DNA of 45,535 nt, from contig JAISFF010000076.1 in assembly GCA_031263725.1 (NCBI GenBank), positions 1 to 45,535 of the forward strand. The letters run 5' to 3'. The translations under genes were made by a program, and so were the position numbers. Every line of letters begins with the position of its first letter. The stretch's first letter is position 1. This document shows, piece after piece, positions 10,356-22,331 of the stretch. A model generated the notes under the pieces. It was not told the DNA's origin. It saw nothing but the letters and a program-made list of their open reading frames with translations, and searched no databases. Source of the stretch: Lysobacteraceae bacterium (GTDB lineage Bacteria; Pseudomonadota; Gammaproteobacteria; Xanthomonadales; Xanthomonadaceae).

Positions 10356-11788
10356 TCCGCCGTCTTAAAGATACCGATAATCTGGTGCATGCCTTCCCGC
10401 GCGTGCATTTCGTCGGTATCGGAGGCACCGGGATGAGCGGTATCGCCGAGGTGATGCTGACGCTCGGTTACGAAGTGTCCGGTTCGGACAACGCCGACAA
10501 CGCCGCCACGCGGCGCCTGGCGCGGCTGGGCGCGCGAGTCATGCGCGGACATTCGGCGGCCAGTGTGCTGAGCACTGACTGCGTGGTCGTTTCCAGCGCC
10601 ATCCGCGAGGACAACCCGGAGCTGATGGAAGCGCGTTCGCAACGGATACCGGTGGTGCCGCGCGCGGCGATGCTGGCCGAGCTGATGCGCTTCCGCCGCG
10701 GCATCGCGGTCGCCGGTACGCACGGCAAGACCACCTCGACCAGTCTGACGGCGGCAGTGCTGAGCGAGGGCGGCCTGGATCCGACCTTCGTGATCGGCGG
10801 ACAGCTGCTCGCGGCCGGGGCGAACGCGAAACTGGGTCGCGGGCAGTGGCTGGTGGCGGAGGCCGACGAGAGCGACGGCAGTTTCCTGCGGCTGAATCCG
10901 TTGATCGCGGTCATCACCAATATCGACGCCGATCACCTGGAAAACTACGGCGGCGATTTCGCGCGCGTGCAGGCGGCGTTTGCCGAGTTCCTGCAGCGCC
11001 TGCCTTTCTACGGATTGGCGGTGCTGTGCATCGACGATCCGGAAGTGGCGGAACTGGCGACGCAGACGCCGCGGCATGTCATGACATATGGCCTGAACCC
11101 GAACGCCGATGTCCGCGCCGAGAACATCCGGCAGGCCGGTGGCCGCATGCGTTTCACGCTGTGCCTGCCGGAAGGCGCCGCCATCCCGGTGACGCTGGCG
11201 ATGCCGGGCCAGCACAACGTGCTGAACGCATTGGCCGCGGCCGCGGTGGGTTGGCAACTGGGTGTGACGCCGGAAGAGACGGCGCGCGCGCTGGAGAATT
11301 TCGCCGGTATCGGCCGCCGCTTCAACGATCTGGGCGAGGTGGCTACCGCATCGGGCGCGAAGGTGCGCGTGGTCGATGACTACGGACACCATCCGAAGGA
11401 GTTGGCGGCGGTATTCGCGGCGGCCCGCGGCGGCTGGCCGGAGCGACGCCTGGTGGTGGCGTTCCAGCCGCACCGGTATACCCGCACCCGCGATCAGTTC
11501 GACGCCTTCGCGGCGGTGCTGTCGGATGCCGACGTGCTGATCCTCAGCGAGGTCTATCCGGCCGGTGAAACGCCGATTCCGGGCGCCGATTCGAAAGCGC
11601 TGGCGCGCGCGATCCGTGCGCGCGGCCGCAGCGAACCGGTGGTGGTCAGTCGCCCGTCGGAACTGGTCGCGGTGCTGCCGGACATCCTGCAGGACGGCGA
11701 CCTGTTGCTGATGATGGGCGCGGGCGACATCGGCGGAGTGGCCCAGCACATCGGCGCCAACGGATTCGTCGCGGAGGCCGAAACATGA
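10352..11788 (+). CDS. murC: UDP-N-acetylmuramate:L-alanine ligase MurC
   Basis: MurC is the cytoplasmic ligase that adds L-Ala to UDP-MurNAc. The protein has 478 residues. The N-terminal dinucleotide-like loop [12 protein letters not shown] (19-30) binds UDP-MurNAc, and the ATP P-loop GTHGKTT is at 122-128. DDYGHHP and FQPHRYTR in the C-terminal domain are typical of the family. An AAGGAG ribosome-binding site precedes the ATG, inside the end of murG. It overlaps ddlB by 4 nt. Confidence 0.96.
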   Translation: MIRRLKDTDNLVHAFPRVHFVGIGGTGMSGIAEVMLTLGYEVSGSDNADNAATRRLARLGARVMRGHSAASVLSTDCVVVSSAIREDNPELMEARSQRIPVVPRAAMLAELMRFRRGIAVAGTHGKTTSTSLTAAVLSEGGLDPTFVIGGQLLAAGANAKLGRGQWLVAEADESDGSFLRLNPLIAVITNIDADHLENYGGDFARVQAAFAEFLQRLPFYGLAVLCIDDPEVAELATQTPRHVMTYGLNPNADVRAENIRQAGGRMRFTLCLPEGAAIPVTLAMPGQHNVLNALAAAAVGWQLGVTPEETARALENFAGIGRRFNDLGEVATASGAKVRVVDDYGHHPKELAAVFAAARGGWPERRLVVAFQPHRYTRTRDQFDAFAAVLSDADVLILSEVYPAGETPIPGADSKALARAIRARGRSEPVVVSRPSELVAVLPDILQDGDLLLMMGAGDIGGVAQHIGANGFVAEAET

Positions 11789-12759
11789 GCGGCGAGCGCA
11801 CCGTCTCCCATGCCGCCGATCCGGCGCAATTCGGCCGGGTCGCCGTGCTTCTGGGCGGCAGTTCCAGCGAGCGCGAGGTGTCGCTGGGCTCCGGCCGCAA
11901 CGTACTGGAAGCGCTGCAGGCGCGCGGTATCGATGCCGTCGCCGTCGATGGCATTCCCGCGCTGGCCGAAGCACTGACGCAACGCCGTTTCGATCGTGTC
12001 TTCAACATCCTGCACGGCCAGCATGGCGGGGGCGAGGATGGCGTCGTGCAGGGTCTGATGGAAGCGTTCGGCGTGCCCTATACCGGCTCGGGCATATTGG
12101 GTTCCGCGCTGGCGATGGACAAGATCCGCAGCAAGCAGGTGTGGTTGAGCCTGGGCCTGCCGACGCCGCGTTATGTACGCCTGAGCGCCGGCCAGAGCGC
12201 CGCCGATGTGCATGCCGCCGCCCGCGAACTGGGGCTGCCGGTGATCGTCAAGCCTGCGTGCGAGGGTTCCAGCGTCGGCGTGTCGCGGGTCTTCGACGAA
12301 TCCGGGCTGGATGCGGCGGTGGAACTGGCGGTGCGCTATCCGGGCGAGTTATTGATGGAGCAACTGATCCAGGGCGATGAACTGACGGTCGGCATTCTGG
12401 GCGATCAGGTGTTGCCCTCGATCCGGATCGTGCCCAAGGGCGAGTGGTACGACTACAACGCCAAGTACATCGCCGAGGACACGCAGTATCTGTGTCCGGG
12501 CCTGGAAGGCGGCGACGAAGCGCAGGTGCGGCGACAGGCACTGGTGGCGTTCCGCGCGGTCGGTTGCAGCGGCTGGGGACGTGTGGACGTGATGCGCGAC
12601 CGTCGCAGCGGCCGGTTCTACCTGCTCGAAGTCAACACCGCGCCGGGCATGACCAGTCATTCACTGGTGCCGAAGGCCGCCGGACAGGCCGGTATCGGTT
12701 TCGAGGAACTGTGCTGGAAGATTCTGGAGCAGACGCTGACGCGGAGGGATGCCGGATGA
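11785..12759 (+). CDS. ddlB: D-alanine:D-alanine ligase DdlB
   Basis: Ddl is an ATP-grasp enzyme that makes the D-Ala-D-Ala used by MurF. The protein has 324 residues. The N-terminal [16 protein letters not shown] segment, [10 protein letters not shown] in the substrate-binding domain, and the ATP-grasp end [15 protein letters not shown] are visible. The first 12-15 residues are a non-conserved extension. It overlaps murC and ftsQ by 4 nt each. Another ddl may exist elsewhere in the genome; this copy is the dcw-linked one. Confidence 0.95.
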   Translation: MSGERTVSHAADPAQFGRVAVLLGGSSSEREVSLGSGRNVLEALQARGIDAVAVDGIPALAEALTQRRFDRVFNILHGQHGGGEDGVVQGLMEAFGVPYTGSGILGSALAMDKIRSKQVWLSLGLPTPRYVRLSAGQSAADVHAAARELGLPVIVKPACEGSSVGVSRVFDESGLDAAVELAVRYPGELLMEQLIQGDELTVGILGDQVLPSIRIVPKGEWYDYNAKYIAEDTQYLCPGLEGGDEAQVRRQALVAFRAVGCSGWGRVDVMRDRRSGRFYLLEVNTAPGMTSHSLVPKAAGQAGIGFEELCWKILEQTLTRRDAG

Positions 12760-13526
12760 ATGTCCTGCTGCGCATCCTGGCTTGGATTCTGGCCGTTGTC
12801 GTGATCGCACTGCCCGTGGTGGCGGTGGTCAACGGCTGGGTCGGCACCGAGCGCTGGCCGCTGAGCCGGATGCGCGTGACCGGCGAGTTCGAGCGCGTCA
12901 ATCCCGAACAGTTGCGCGCGGCGGTGATGCCTTATGCCAGGCGCGGTTTCTTCGCGATACCGCTGCAGGATGCGCAGACCGCGGTGGAACGGCTGCCCTG
13001 GGTCGAGACTGCGCAAGTACGCAAGCAGTGGCCGGATGTGCTGGAGATCCATGTGGTGGAACACAAGCCGTTCGCGCGCTGGGGCGACGACAGGATGCTG
13101 TCGGTGCAGGGCCGCATCTATCCGATTCCGGCCAAGCTGATGGATGTGCGGTTGCCGCGCCTGTACGGCCCGACCTCGAAAACGCGGGATGTGATCAAGC
13201 TGTACAACGAATCGTGCGCGCTGTTCTCGCCGATAGGGCTGGAAGTGCTGAGCGTGACCATGGACGATCGCGGCAGTTGGTCGCTGCGCCTGAGCAACGG
13301 TACCGAAGTAGTGATCGGGCGCAGCGATGCGGATGAGCGCCTGAGCCGCTTCGTGCACGTGCTGCCACAGCTGCTGAACCGGCGCGGGCAGGTGATCGAG
13401 CGTGCCGACCTGCGCTACACCAACGGTTTCGCCCTGCGCTGGGCCGAAGCGCCGGCCCCCGCGTTGCCGCCCCCATTGCCGGCGCCGCTCCCACTTCGTT
13501 ACAGACAGGCAGGACATGAATCGTAA
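12756..13526 (+). CDS. ftsQ: Cell division protein FtsQ
   Basis: FtsQ is a bitopic division protein of 256 residues. It has a single membrane segment at about 7-28, a POTRA domain (about 35-105, containing the conserved LPWV at the end of the domain) and a FtsQ-type beta domain. The C-terminus is a Pro/Ala-rich tail after the RWAEA segment. It links the FtsL-FtsB pair with the rest of the divisome in the periplasm. The end overlaps ftsA by 11 nt. Confidence 0.93.
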   Translation: MNVLLRILAWILAVVVIALPVVAVVNGWVGTERWPLSRMRVTGEFERVNPEQLRAAVMPYARRGFFAIPLQDAQTAVERLPWVETAQVRKQWPDVLEIHVVEHKPFARWGDDRMLSVQGRIYPIPAKLMDVRLPRLYGPTSKTRDVIKLYNESCALFSPIGLEVLSVTMDDRGSWSLRLSNGTEVVIGRSDADERLSRFVHVLPQLLNRRGQVIERADLRYTNGFALRWAEAPAPALPPPLPAPLPLRYRQAGHES

Positions 13527-14751
13527 AGGCGACAAATCCTTGATCGTCGGACTCGACATCGGCACCTCCAAAGTGGTGGCGCTGGTGGGCGAATATTCGC
13601 CGGGCAACCCGATCGAGGTGATTGGCATCGGCTCGCACGAATCGCGCGGTCTCAAGCGCGGCGTGGTGGTGGACATCGAGTCGACGGTGCAATCGATCCA
13701 GCGCGCGGTGGAGGAGGCCGAGCTGATGGCCGGTTGCGAGATCCGCTCGGTGTACGCTTCGATTTCCGGCAATCATGTGCAGTGCAAGAATTCGCCGGGC
13801 ATCGTCCCGATCCGGGACGGCGAAGTTACCTGGAACGATCTGGACCGGGTGCTGGAGGCCGCCAAGGCGGTGGCGATTCCGGCCGACCAGCGGATCCTGC
13901 ACGCCATTCCCCGCGAGTATGTGCTCGACGATTCCCAGGAAGGCATCCGCAATCCCGTCGGCATGACCGGCGTGCGCCTGGAGGTGCATGCGCATCTCGT
14001 GGTCTGCGCGCAGTCGGCGGCGGCCAACATCAGCAAATGCGTGCAGCGCTGCGGATTGCAGGTGGACGATCTGATCCTGTCCTCGCTGGCGTCCAGCGTG
14101 GCGGTGCTCACCGCCGACGAGCGCGAACTGGGCGTGGTGCTGGTGGACATCGGCGCTGGCACCACCGATATCGCGGTGTTCATCCAGGGTGCGATCTGCC
14201 ATACGGCATCGCTGCCGATCGCCGGCGATCACATCACCAACGACATCGCTCACATGCTGCGCACGCCGACGCCGGAAGCCGAGCAGATCAAGGTGCGCTA
14301 CGCCTGCGCACTGGCGCAGCTGGCGACGGCGGAGGAAAGCATCCAGGTGCCGAGCGTGGGCGACCGGCCGCCGCGGCGCATGCCGCGCGCTTCGCTGGCG
14401 CAGGCAGTGCAGGGCCGCTACGAGGAGATATTCGAAATGGTCCAGGCCGAGCTGCGCCGCTCCGGCTTCGAGGAACTGGTCCGCGCCGGCATGGTGCTGA
14501 CCGGCGGTTCTTCGAAGATGGAAGGCGTGATCGAACTGGCCGAGGAAATGCTGCAGATGCCGGTGCGTGTCGGCATTCCGCAGCACGTCGCCGGACTGGG
14601 CGAAGTCGTGGGCAATCCGGTGCATGCCACCGGTGTCGGTCTGCTGCTGATGGGCAGCCAGATCGAGCACCCGCGCCGTCCTTCGCTGGCCAGTGGCCGC
14701 GCGGCGAGTTTCTTCAAGCGGCTGCGCAACTGGTATCGAGGCGAATTCTGA
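13516..14751 (+). CDS. ftsA: Cell division protein FtsA (actin-like Z-ring membrane tether)
   Basis: FtsA is an actin-fold ATPase that anchors FtsZ filaments to the inner membrane. The protein has 411 residues. It has the phosphate-1 loop GLDIGTSK (12-19), the phosphate-2 loop DIGAGTTDIAVF and the adenosine segment LTGGSSKMEG. The C-terminus FFKRLRNWYRGEF is the conserved amphipathic membrane-targeting helix. It is the last gene of the overlapping chain, since a 132-nt gap follows before ftsZ. Confidence 0.96.
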   Translation: MNRKGDKSLIVGLDIGTSKVVALVGEYSPGNPIEVIGIGSHESRGLKRGVVVDIESTVQSIQRAVEEAELMAGCEIRSVYASISGNHVQCKNSPGIVPIRDGEVTWNDLDRVLEAAKAVAIPADQRILHAIPREYVLDDSQEGIRNPVGMTGVRLEVHAHLVVCAQSAAANISKCVQRCGLQVDDLILSSLASSVAVLTADERELGVVLVDIGAGTTDIAVFIQGAICHTASLPIAGDHITNDIAHMLRTPTPEAEQIKVRYACALAQLATAEESIQVPSVGDRPPRRMPRASLAQAVQGRYEEIFEMVQAELRRSGFEELVRAGMVLTGGSSKMEGVIELAEEMLQMPVRVGIPQHVAGLGEVVGNPVHATGVGLLLMGSQIEHPRRPSLASGRAASFFKRLRNWYRGEF

Positions 14752-14883
14752 CGGCGGCGGATTTTGATGAAGGCGAGCAGCAAGGCCGCGAGGGCGGCTA
14801 GAGACAAGCAGGCAACAACCCCCAGGCAATTTCAATGTTTCAAAACACGGCAACAGCACACATAACTAGACGAGGACACGGAC

Positions 14884-16083
14884 ATGGCACACTTTGAACT
14901 GATTGAGAAGGCAGCGCCCAACGCGATGATCAAGGTCATCGGCGTTGGCGGCGGCGGCGGCAACGCGGTCGCGCACATGATGAGCGGCAACATCGAGGGC
15001 GTTGAATTCATCACCGCCAACACCGACGCGCAGGCGATCCGGAACTGCGGCAGCAAGCTGCAATTGCAGCTCGGCGCCAACGTCACCAAGGGCCTGGGCG
15101 CGGGCGCGAATCCGGAAGTCGGCCGCCAGGCCGCGCTGGAAGACCGCGAGCGGATCATGGAAGCGCTGCAGAATGCCGACATGGTATTCATCACCGCCGG
15201 CATGGGCGGCGGCACCGGTACCGGCGCGGCGCCGGTGGTGGCGCAACTGGCCAAGGAAATGGGCGTGCTGACGGTGGCCGTGGTCACCAAGCCGTTCCCG
15301 TTCGAGGGCCGCCGCCGCATGCAGGTCGCGTTGAAGGGTATCGAGGAGCTTTCGCAGTACTGCGATTCGCTGATCACCATCCCCAACGAGAAGCTGATTA
15401 CCGTGCTGGGCCGCAATGCGACGATGGTGCAGGCGTTCCGCGCCGCCAACGACGTGCTGCAGGGCGCCGTGCAGGGCATCGCCGACCTGATCGTCCGCCC
15501 GGGCCTGATCAACGTCGACTTCGCCGACGTGCGGACCGTGATGAGCGAGATGGGTCTGGCGATGATGGGCAGCGGCACCGCGAAAGGCGACGATCGTGCG
15601 CAGGCGGCGGCCGAGGCGGCGATCCAGAATCCGCTGCTCGACGATGTCAACCTGGCCGGCGCCAATGGCATCCTGGTCAACATCACCGCCGGCCCGGACT
15701 TCACCATGGCCGAGTTCGACGAAATCGGTCGCACCGTCGAAGGCTTCGCTTCCGAGGATGCGACCACGGTGATCGGCACGGTGCTGGATCCGGAGATGAA
15801 GGACGAGGTCCGCGTGACGGTGGTTGCCACCGGTCTCAACCGCGCCGTGGCCCGGCAGGGACTGCGCAGCGATGTCCGCGCTCCGATCAAGCTGGTCCGC
15901 AATGCGACGACCGGTCATGCCGAATACGGCGACCAGAATGGCGATGCGGTATCGCGCGCGGTCGGCGGCACGCTGGGCTTGCGCCGCGCCAGTGTGGAAC
16001 CGGCGCCGGCGGCAGTGACCGCGGATCTGCCGAATGACGACTACTTGAACATTCCGGCGTTCCTGCGGAGGCAGGCTGACTGA
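14884..16083 (+). CDS. ftsZ: Cell division GTPase FtsZ
   Basis: FtsZ is the tubulin-like GTPase that forms the Z-ring. The protein has 399 residues, with the tubulin signature GGGTGTG at 108-114. The end DYLNIPAFLRRQAD is the conserved tail that binds FtsA and ZipA. A good ribosome-binding site GAGGA (14872-14876) lies 7 nt before the ATG. The 132-nt gap upstream, unlike the overlaps elsewhere in the cluster, leaves room for separate transcriptional control of ftsZ, but no strong promoter was recognised in it. Confidence 0.98.
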   Translation: MAHFELIEKAAPNAMIKVIGVGGGGGNAVAHMMSGNIEGVEFITANTDAQAIRNCGSKLQLQLGANVTKGLGAGANPEVGRQAALEDRERIMEALQNADMVFITAGMGGGTGTGAAPVVAQLAKEMGVLTVAVVTKPFPFEGRRRMQVALKGIEELSQYCDSLITIPNEKLITVLGRNATMVQAFRAANDVLQGAVQGIADLIVRPGLINVDFADVRTVMSEMGLAMMGSGTAKGDDRAQAAAEAAIQNPLLDDVNLAGANGILVNITAGPDFTMAEFDEIGRTVEGFASEDATTVIGTVLDPEMKDEVRVTVVATGLNRAVARQGLRSDVRAPIKLVRNATTGHAEYGDQNGDAVSRAVGGTLGLRRASVEPAPAAVTADLPNDDYLNIPAFLRRQAD

Positions 16084-16130
16084 TCCAATGGCCGTCCGTG
16101 GCGTGGCAATGTGGATTTCCGGAGCGTCCT

Positions 16131-16152
16131 GCCCGGCCTTTCCTGGCCGGGC
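16131..16152 (+). terminator. GC hairpin after ftsZ
   Basis: Perfect 8-bp stem GCCCGGCC/GGCCGGGC with a 6-nt TTTCCT loop, about 48 nt after the ftsZ stop. There is no T-run after it, so it may protect the 3' end of the mRNA rather than act as a classic intrinsic terminator. Confidence 0.45.
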
Positions 16153-16316
16153 GTTCAGCGCCACGGCGAGCGGTGCTCGCCAAATGTGGTGCTTCACCCC
16201 GCGCCGTCGGGCGGCCCGATCCGTGGCCGGATATCGCCGCTGTCTTCTGGGGGAAGGCACCGGCGGCCATCCTGAGCGTTCTCCCGCCCATCCCTTGTCC
16301 GTGGGAGTGGGTGGGA

Positions 16317-16335
16317 GGGCGGTTTCGCCCCTTTT
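16317..16335 (+). terminator. Possible intrinsic terminator upstream of lpxC
   Basis: Stem GGGCG/CGCCC with loop GTTT, followed by CTTTT. The stem is short, but the T-run and its position between ftsZ and lpxC fit a terminator of dcw read-through. Confidence 0.45.
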
Positions 16336-16536
16336 GACCTTCCGGCATGTGGACAATTGAACAGATGGCCGGAAACCTTCCGCGCCGCAGGAAGTTATCG
16401 ATCCAATCGCGACCTTTGCTTAACATGTTGATAAAAAAGGAAATGCATCGGGTTTCGAGCACGGGTTCCGGACCAGGCCAGCCCCATGCGTGATATTCTT
16501 CGCCGATCAAACATCCGGCTTTCCAGCGACTTCCCC

Positions 16537-17454
16537 ATGATTCGACAGCGCACCATCAAAAACGTGATTCGGGCGACCGGCGTCGGCCTGCACAGCGGCA
16601 ACAAGGTCTTCATGGCGTTGCGTCCGGCTCCGGCCGGGCATGGAATCGTGTTCCGCCGGACCGATCTGGAACCGGTGGTGGAAGTTCCGGCCGATGCCGG
16701 CCGGGTCACCGAAACCACGCTGTGCACCGGACTGTCGAAAGGCGACGCCAAGATCCAGACGGTCGAGCACCTGATGTCGGCGCTGGCCGGCCTCGGCATA
16801 GACAACGTCATCGTCGAACTGTCTTCGGCGGAGTTGCCGATCATGGACGGGTCAGCCGGTCCCTTCGTGTTTCTGCTGGAATCCGCGGGCATCGTCGAGC
16901 AGAACGCGCCCAAGCGTTTCATCCGCATTCTGCGCCCGGTCGAAGTGATCGACGGCGACAAGGTGGCGCGCTTCGAGCCTTATGACGGCTACCGGGTCGG
17001 GTTCACCATCGAGTTCGATCATCCGATGATTCCGGCCAAGCAATCGCGTGCCGAGCTGGAGTTCTCCACTGCGGCCTATATCAAGGAAGTGGCGCGTGCG
17101 CGGACGTTCGGCTTCATGCGCGATCTGGAATACATGCGCGAACTCAACCTGGGCCTCGGCGGTTCGATGGACAATGCCATCGTGCTCGACGAGTACCGGG
17201 TCCTGAACGAGGACGGTCTGCGTTATTCCGACGAATTCGTGCGGCACAAGATCCTTGATGCGGTCGGTGACCTCTATCTCGCCGGCGGTCCGGTTCTGGG
17301 CGCCTACGAAGGATTCAAGTCCGGCCATGCGCTCAACAACAGGCTTGTGCGTGCGCTGCTTGCCGAACAGTCCGCCTGGGAGTGGACCACTTTCGAGCAG
17401 CAGGATGCGGCGGCCGATGGACCGGTGACATACGGGAACGCTTCCTTCGCCTGA
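16537..17454 (+). CDS. lpxC: UDP-3-O-acyl-N-acetylglucosamine deacetylase LpxC
   Basis: LpxC is the zinc deacetylase that performs the committed step of lipid A synthesis. The protein has 305 residues. The zinc ligands are in place: His78 in TVEHLMSAL, His237 and Asp241 in HKILDAVGD, with the catalytic-loop His264 in SGHALNN. The ATG at 16537 gives the standard start MIRQRTIKN; an upstream in-frame ATG at 16486 would add 17 unrelated residues. No clear Shine-Dalgarno sequence precedes it. lpxC follows ftsZ, as in many gammaproteobacteria. Confidence 0.97.
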   Translation: MIRQRTIKNVIRATGVGLHSGNKVFMALRPAPAGHGIVFRRTDLEPVVEVPADAGRVTETTLCTGLSKGDAKIQTVEHLMSALAGLGIDNVIVELSSAELPIMDGSAGPFVFLLESAGIVEQNAPKRFIRILRPVEVIDGDKVARFEPYDGYRVGFTIEFDHPMIPAKQSRAELEFSTAAYIKEVARARTFGFMRDLEYMRELNLGLGGSMDNAIVLDEYRVLNEDGLRYSDEFVRHKILDAVGDLYLAGGPVLGAYEGFKSGHALNNRLVRALLAEQSAWEWTTFEQQDAAADGPVTYGNASFA

Positions 17455-17855
17455 GCCGTTACTCGGAATGGCGCTGGGTGGTGGGTTTTGTTTCCTGTTT
17501 CCGGGAACCGTCGGGGAAATGCCTTGTCGATGTGTGTCGGTAGCTTGCCAGCGCCGAAGTGGGTGAAGTTGATTGCGCGTGTCGGGAAACCGTGATCCTG
17601 GATGTGAGCCAGTGGCCGGCGGGTTTCGCGGCAGTTGGGCTGGCCCGCCCTGGCAAAGGCCAGGGGTTCAAGGGATTGAACGGTGAGAACCGGGACATGT
17701 CATGCCGCGATGGAAGCATCGACAATTCCAGTGATTGGATAGCCACATCACCATCCACAACTATTTTTTAACATTTTGCTAACCACAGAGTCTGCCTGCG
17801 CGGGTAGCATCCTTCAAAGTTTAAACGCCTTGTCCGGTCGGTGGGCAGCGATTGC
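17455..17855. other. Intergenic region between convergent lpxC and dciA
   Basis: No gene is supported. A perfect 7-bp hairpin (CCCTGGC/GCCAGGG, loop AAAG, 17648-17665) lies in the middle without a T-run. An AT-rich block with T and A runs spans about 17755-17785. No clear terminator for either converging gene was found. Confidence 0.5.
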
Positions 17856-18296
17856 TCAGTCCTGATCGGAGTGAGGAGGCTGCAAGGAGGCCAGAACGTC
17901 TTGCAGTCTCTTTTGTGTCGCCGCTGATGGCTTCAAGGGGTTGCCGCCAGCGGGATCGACGGGGGAAGGCGAAAGATTTCTGGTGGTCTTGATGGCGACG
18001 CGAGTGGCCGTCAGGCCGATGGTGTGTGCGGCATTGAGCAGTTCTGACTCGATCAGACGAAGTCGCGCGTGCCAGACCGGTGAATCGGCGACGAACACGA
18101 GCTGTCTGTCCGTCACGTTCGCCAGTCGGCAGTGATGGAGGGCGTTGGCAGGCAACAAAGGGCGGAGTTGCTGGTCCAGCGTTTCGAGCCACATGGCGCG
18201 ACGCAGAACCGTTCCTGCCTTGTCTTGCAATGCGATATCCAATGCGGTTTGCGGCACGGTGCCTGGTCGATCGCGGCGGGATTTTGAGTCGGACAT
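17856..18296 (-). CDS. dciA: DciA-type DUF721 protein (probable replicative helicase operator)
   Basis: This 146-residue basic protein has a DUF721 domain. The segment LRPLLPANALHHCRLANVTDRQLVFVADSPVWHARLR shows the DUF721 pattern of a short beta-rich domain ending in W-x-x-x-L-R (written here only as pattern: residues about 45-82). DciA is the ancestral loader or operator of DnaB in bacteria that lack DnaC. The location between lpxC and secA is common for this family. The ATG at 18296 is 18 nt from the ATG of the divergent M23 gene, so any promoter must lie inside that neighbour. The Pro/Ser/Thr-rich C-terminus looks disordered. Confidence 0.8.
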   Translation of the reverse strand: MSDSKSRRDRPGTVPQTALDIALQDKAGTVLRRAMWLETLDQQLRPLLPANALHHCRLANVTDRQLVFVADSPVWHARLRLIESELLNAAHTIGLTATRVAIKTTRNLSPSPVDPAGGNPLKPSAATQKRLQDVLASLQPPHSDQD

Positions 18297-18314
18297 TTTG
18301 GGTAAGTGGGCGAG

Positions 18315-19259
18315 ATGGCTTTCAAATACACCTTGAAGAATACGCGCAGTAACGAGATCCAGTCGTTTCGGGACCGCATCTTCCAGTTTGCCGAGAACCG
18401 TCCGGGGGCCTTGCTGGGCATCGTGCTCGCCGGCGGCATCGGGTTGGGAGTGGGCGGCGAGGCCGTTTTCGGACAGGTCGAAGCCCGGCATCTGCGCCAT
18501 CAGCTGGTTCAGCAGCAGCAGCAGTTCAAGCAGGCCCGGCAGGAGTCCCAGTTGGAGGTCAATGCGCTGGCGGCCAGACTGGGCGAATTGCAGGCCCAGG
18601 CCAATCGTCTGAATGCCTTGGGCGAGCGCTTGACGCGCGATGGCCAACTGGAGGACGGCGAGTTCGATTTCCAGCGCGTCCCCGGTCAGGGTGGCGCGGA
18701 ATCCGCGCAGGACATGCCGCTCAAGGATCTGACGGAAGGGCTGAGCCAGCTGGAGGAACAGTTTTCCACCTCCGGGCAGCAACTGGGGCTGATGGAGTCG
18801 CTGCTGTTCAATCAGCAGTTGGATCGCAACGCGATGCCCACCCGCGCGCCGGTACGGCATGCCTACATCACTTCGGGATTCGGCTATCGCGCCGATCCGT
18901 TCGGCCGTGGCGGCCAGCATCACAAGGGCATCGATTTCGATGCGAATGTGGGCGATCCGGTCATGGCGGTAGCCGATGGCGTGATCAGTTTCTCCGGTTC
19001 GCACAACGGCTACGGGCTGACGGTGGAGGTCGATCACGGCAACGGGTACGTAACCCGGTATGCGCACAATTCCAAGCTGCTGGTCGGCATCGGTGATCTG
19101 GTCCGCGCCGGGCAGGAGATCGCCAAGGCCGGATCGACCGGGCGCTCGACCGGCGCCCACGTCCATCTGGAAGTCTGGGAGAACGGGAATGTGGTCAATC
19201 CGATCAAGTTCCTGGAAAGCACGCCGCGGCGGCCGGTCGACGGGGTGTCCCGAGGCTGA
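18315..19259 (+). CDS. M23-family murein endopeptidase with membrane anchor and coiled coil
   Basis: This 314-residue protein has a hydrophobic segment at about 33-53, then a Gln/Glu/Leu-rich coiled coil (about 57-110 and 135-165), then a C-terminal LytM/peptidase M23 domain (about 180-300). The zinc-site residues are present: His203 and Asp207 (HHKGIDFD), and His282 and His284 (AHVHLEV), with His251. The layout matches envelope-anchored endopeptidases or amidase activators of the NlpD/MepM type. The intact zinc ligands suggest an active enzyme. An in-frame GTG at 18306 is an alternative start. It probably acts on periplasmic peptidoglycan. Confidence 0.88.
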   Translation: MAFKYTLKNTRSNEIQSFRDRIFQFAENRPGALLGIVLAGGIGLGVGGEAVFGQVEARHLRHQLVQQQQQFKQARQESQLEVNALAARLGELQAQANRLNALGERLTRDGQLEDGEFDFQRVPGQGGAESAQDMPLKDLTEGLSQLEEQFSTSGQQLGLMESLLFNQQLDRNAMPTRAPVRHAYITSGFGYRADPFGRGGQHHKGIDFDANVGDPVMAVADGVISFSGSHNGYGLTVEVDHGNGYVTRYAHNSKLLVGIGDLVRAGQEIAKAGSTGRSTGAHVHLEVWENGNVVNPIKFLESTPRRPVDGVSRG

Positions 19260-19283
19260 GCAGGGTCGGGAGAAGCCTTGGAT

Positions 19284-19312
19284 TTGGGCCGGCACGCCCC
19301 TAGCTATACAAT
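19284..19312 (+). promoter_or_regulatory. Putative secA leader promoter
   Basis: TTGGGC (19284-19289), a 17-nt spacer, then TACAAT (19307-19312), itself within the -10-like TATACAAT. Predicted transcription would start near 19319, only about 10 nt before a terminator-type hairpin and 100 nt before secA. Confidence 0.45.
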
Positions 19313-19328
19313 GCTGTGTTGCTGTAAG

Positions 19329-19357
19329 CAGGGCGCAATGCGCCCTGTTTCATTTTT
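19329..19357 (+). terminator. Intrinsic-terminator hairpin between M23 gene and secA
   Basis: Stem CAGGGCG/CGCCCTG (19329-19335 with 19341-19347), loop CAATG, followed by TTTCATTTTT. It could end M23-gene transcripts. If the promoter at 19284-19312 is real, the same hairpin lies in the secA leader and could attenuate it. Confidence 0.7.
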
Positions 19358-19418
19358 GCCGGTCGTGAGCTGATTAGGGGGCGCGGTCGGATCCAAGCCA
19401 ATCAACCCGGTTTCTTCG

Positions 19419-22148
<2,730 letters not shown>

Positions 22149-22156
22149 TGATCCGA

Positions 22157-22184
22157 TCGCCCCCGCAGGGGGGGCGAATCTTTT
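22157..22184 (+). terminator. Intrinsic terminator after secA
   Basis: Stem TCGCCCCC/GGGGGCGA (22157-22164 with 22170-22177), loop GCAGG, followed by ATCTTTT. It lies 9 nt after the secA stop. Confidence 0.75.
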
Positions 22185-22331
22185 CGACCCCGTCTTCCCA
22201 AAGATGCTTTCCTTGCCTGCGGGTTGACCGGGGACCGGTCGTTGGACCGCATGATGCGATCATGACATCGCAGGTGGAAGCGAACATCGGGAATTGATTT
22301 TCGTGCCCGATTCGCTGCACTCTTGACCCCC

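Larger units (their letters stand above)
16084..16536. other. ftsZ-lpxC intergenic region with several hairpins
   Basis: No gene is supported in this 453-nt gap. It contains two perfect GC-rich hairpins (16131-16152; 16165-16181 with arms GGCGAGC/GCTCGCC), a C/G-rich imperfect inverted repeat at about 16280-16316 and a terminator-like hairpin at 16317-16335. From about 16400 it becomes AT-richer (TTAACATGTTGATAAAAAAG), a likely place for the lpxC promoter, though no clear -35/-10 pair was identified. Confidence 0.6.

Noticed and set aside
16088-16360. Plus-strand frame of 90 codons between ftsZ and lpxC
   Set aside because: It spans several hairpins and a terminator-like element, has no ribosome-binding site and resembles nothing.
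17856-19295. Reading dciA as a 479-residue protein using the long minus-strand frame
   Set aside because: The extra part is the antisense of the M23 peptidase gene; the ATG at 18296 gives the normal DUF721 size.
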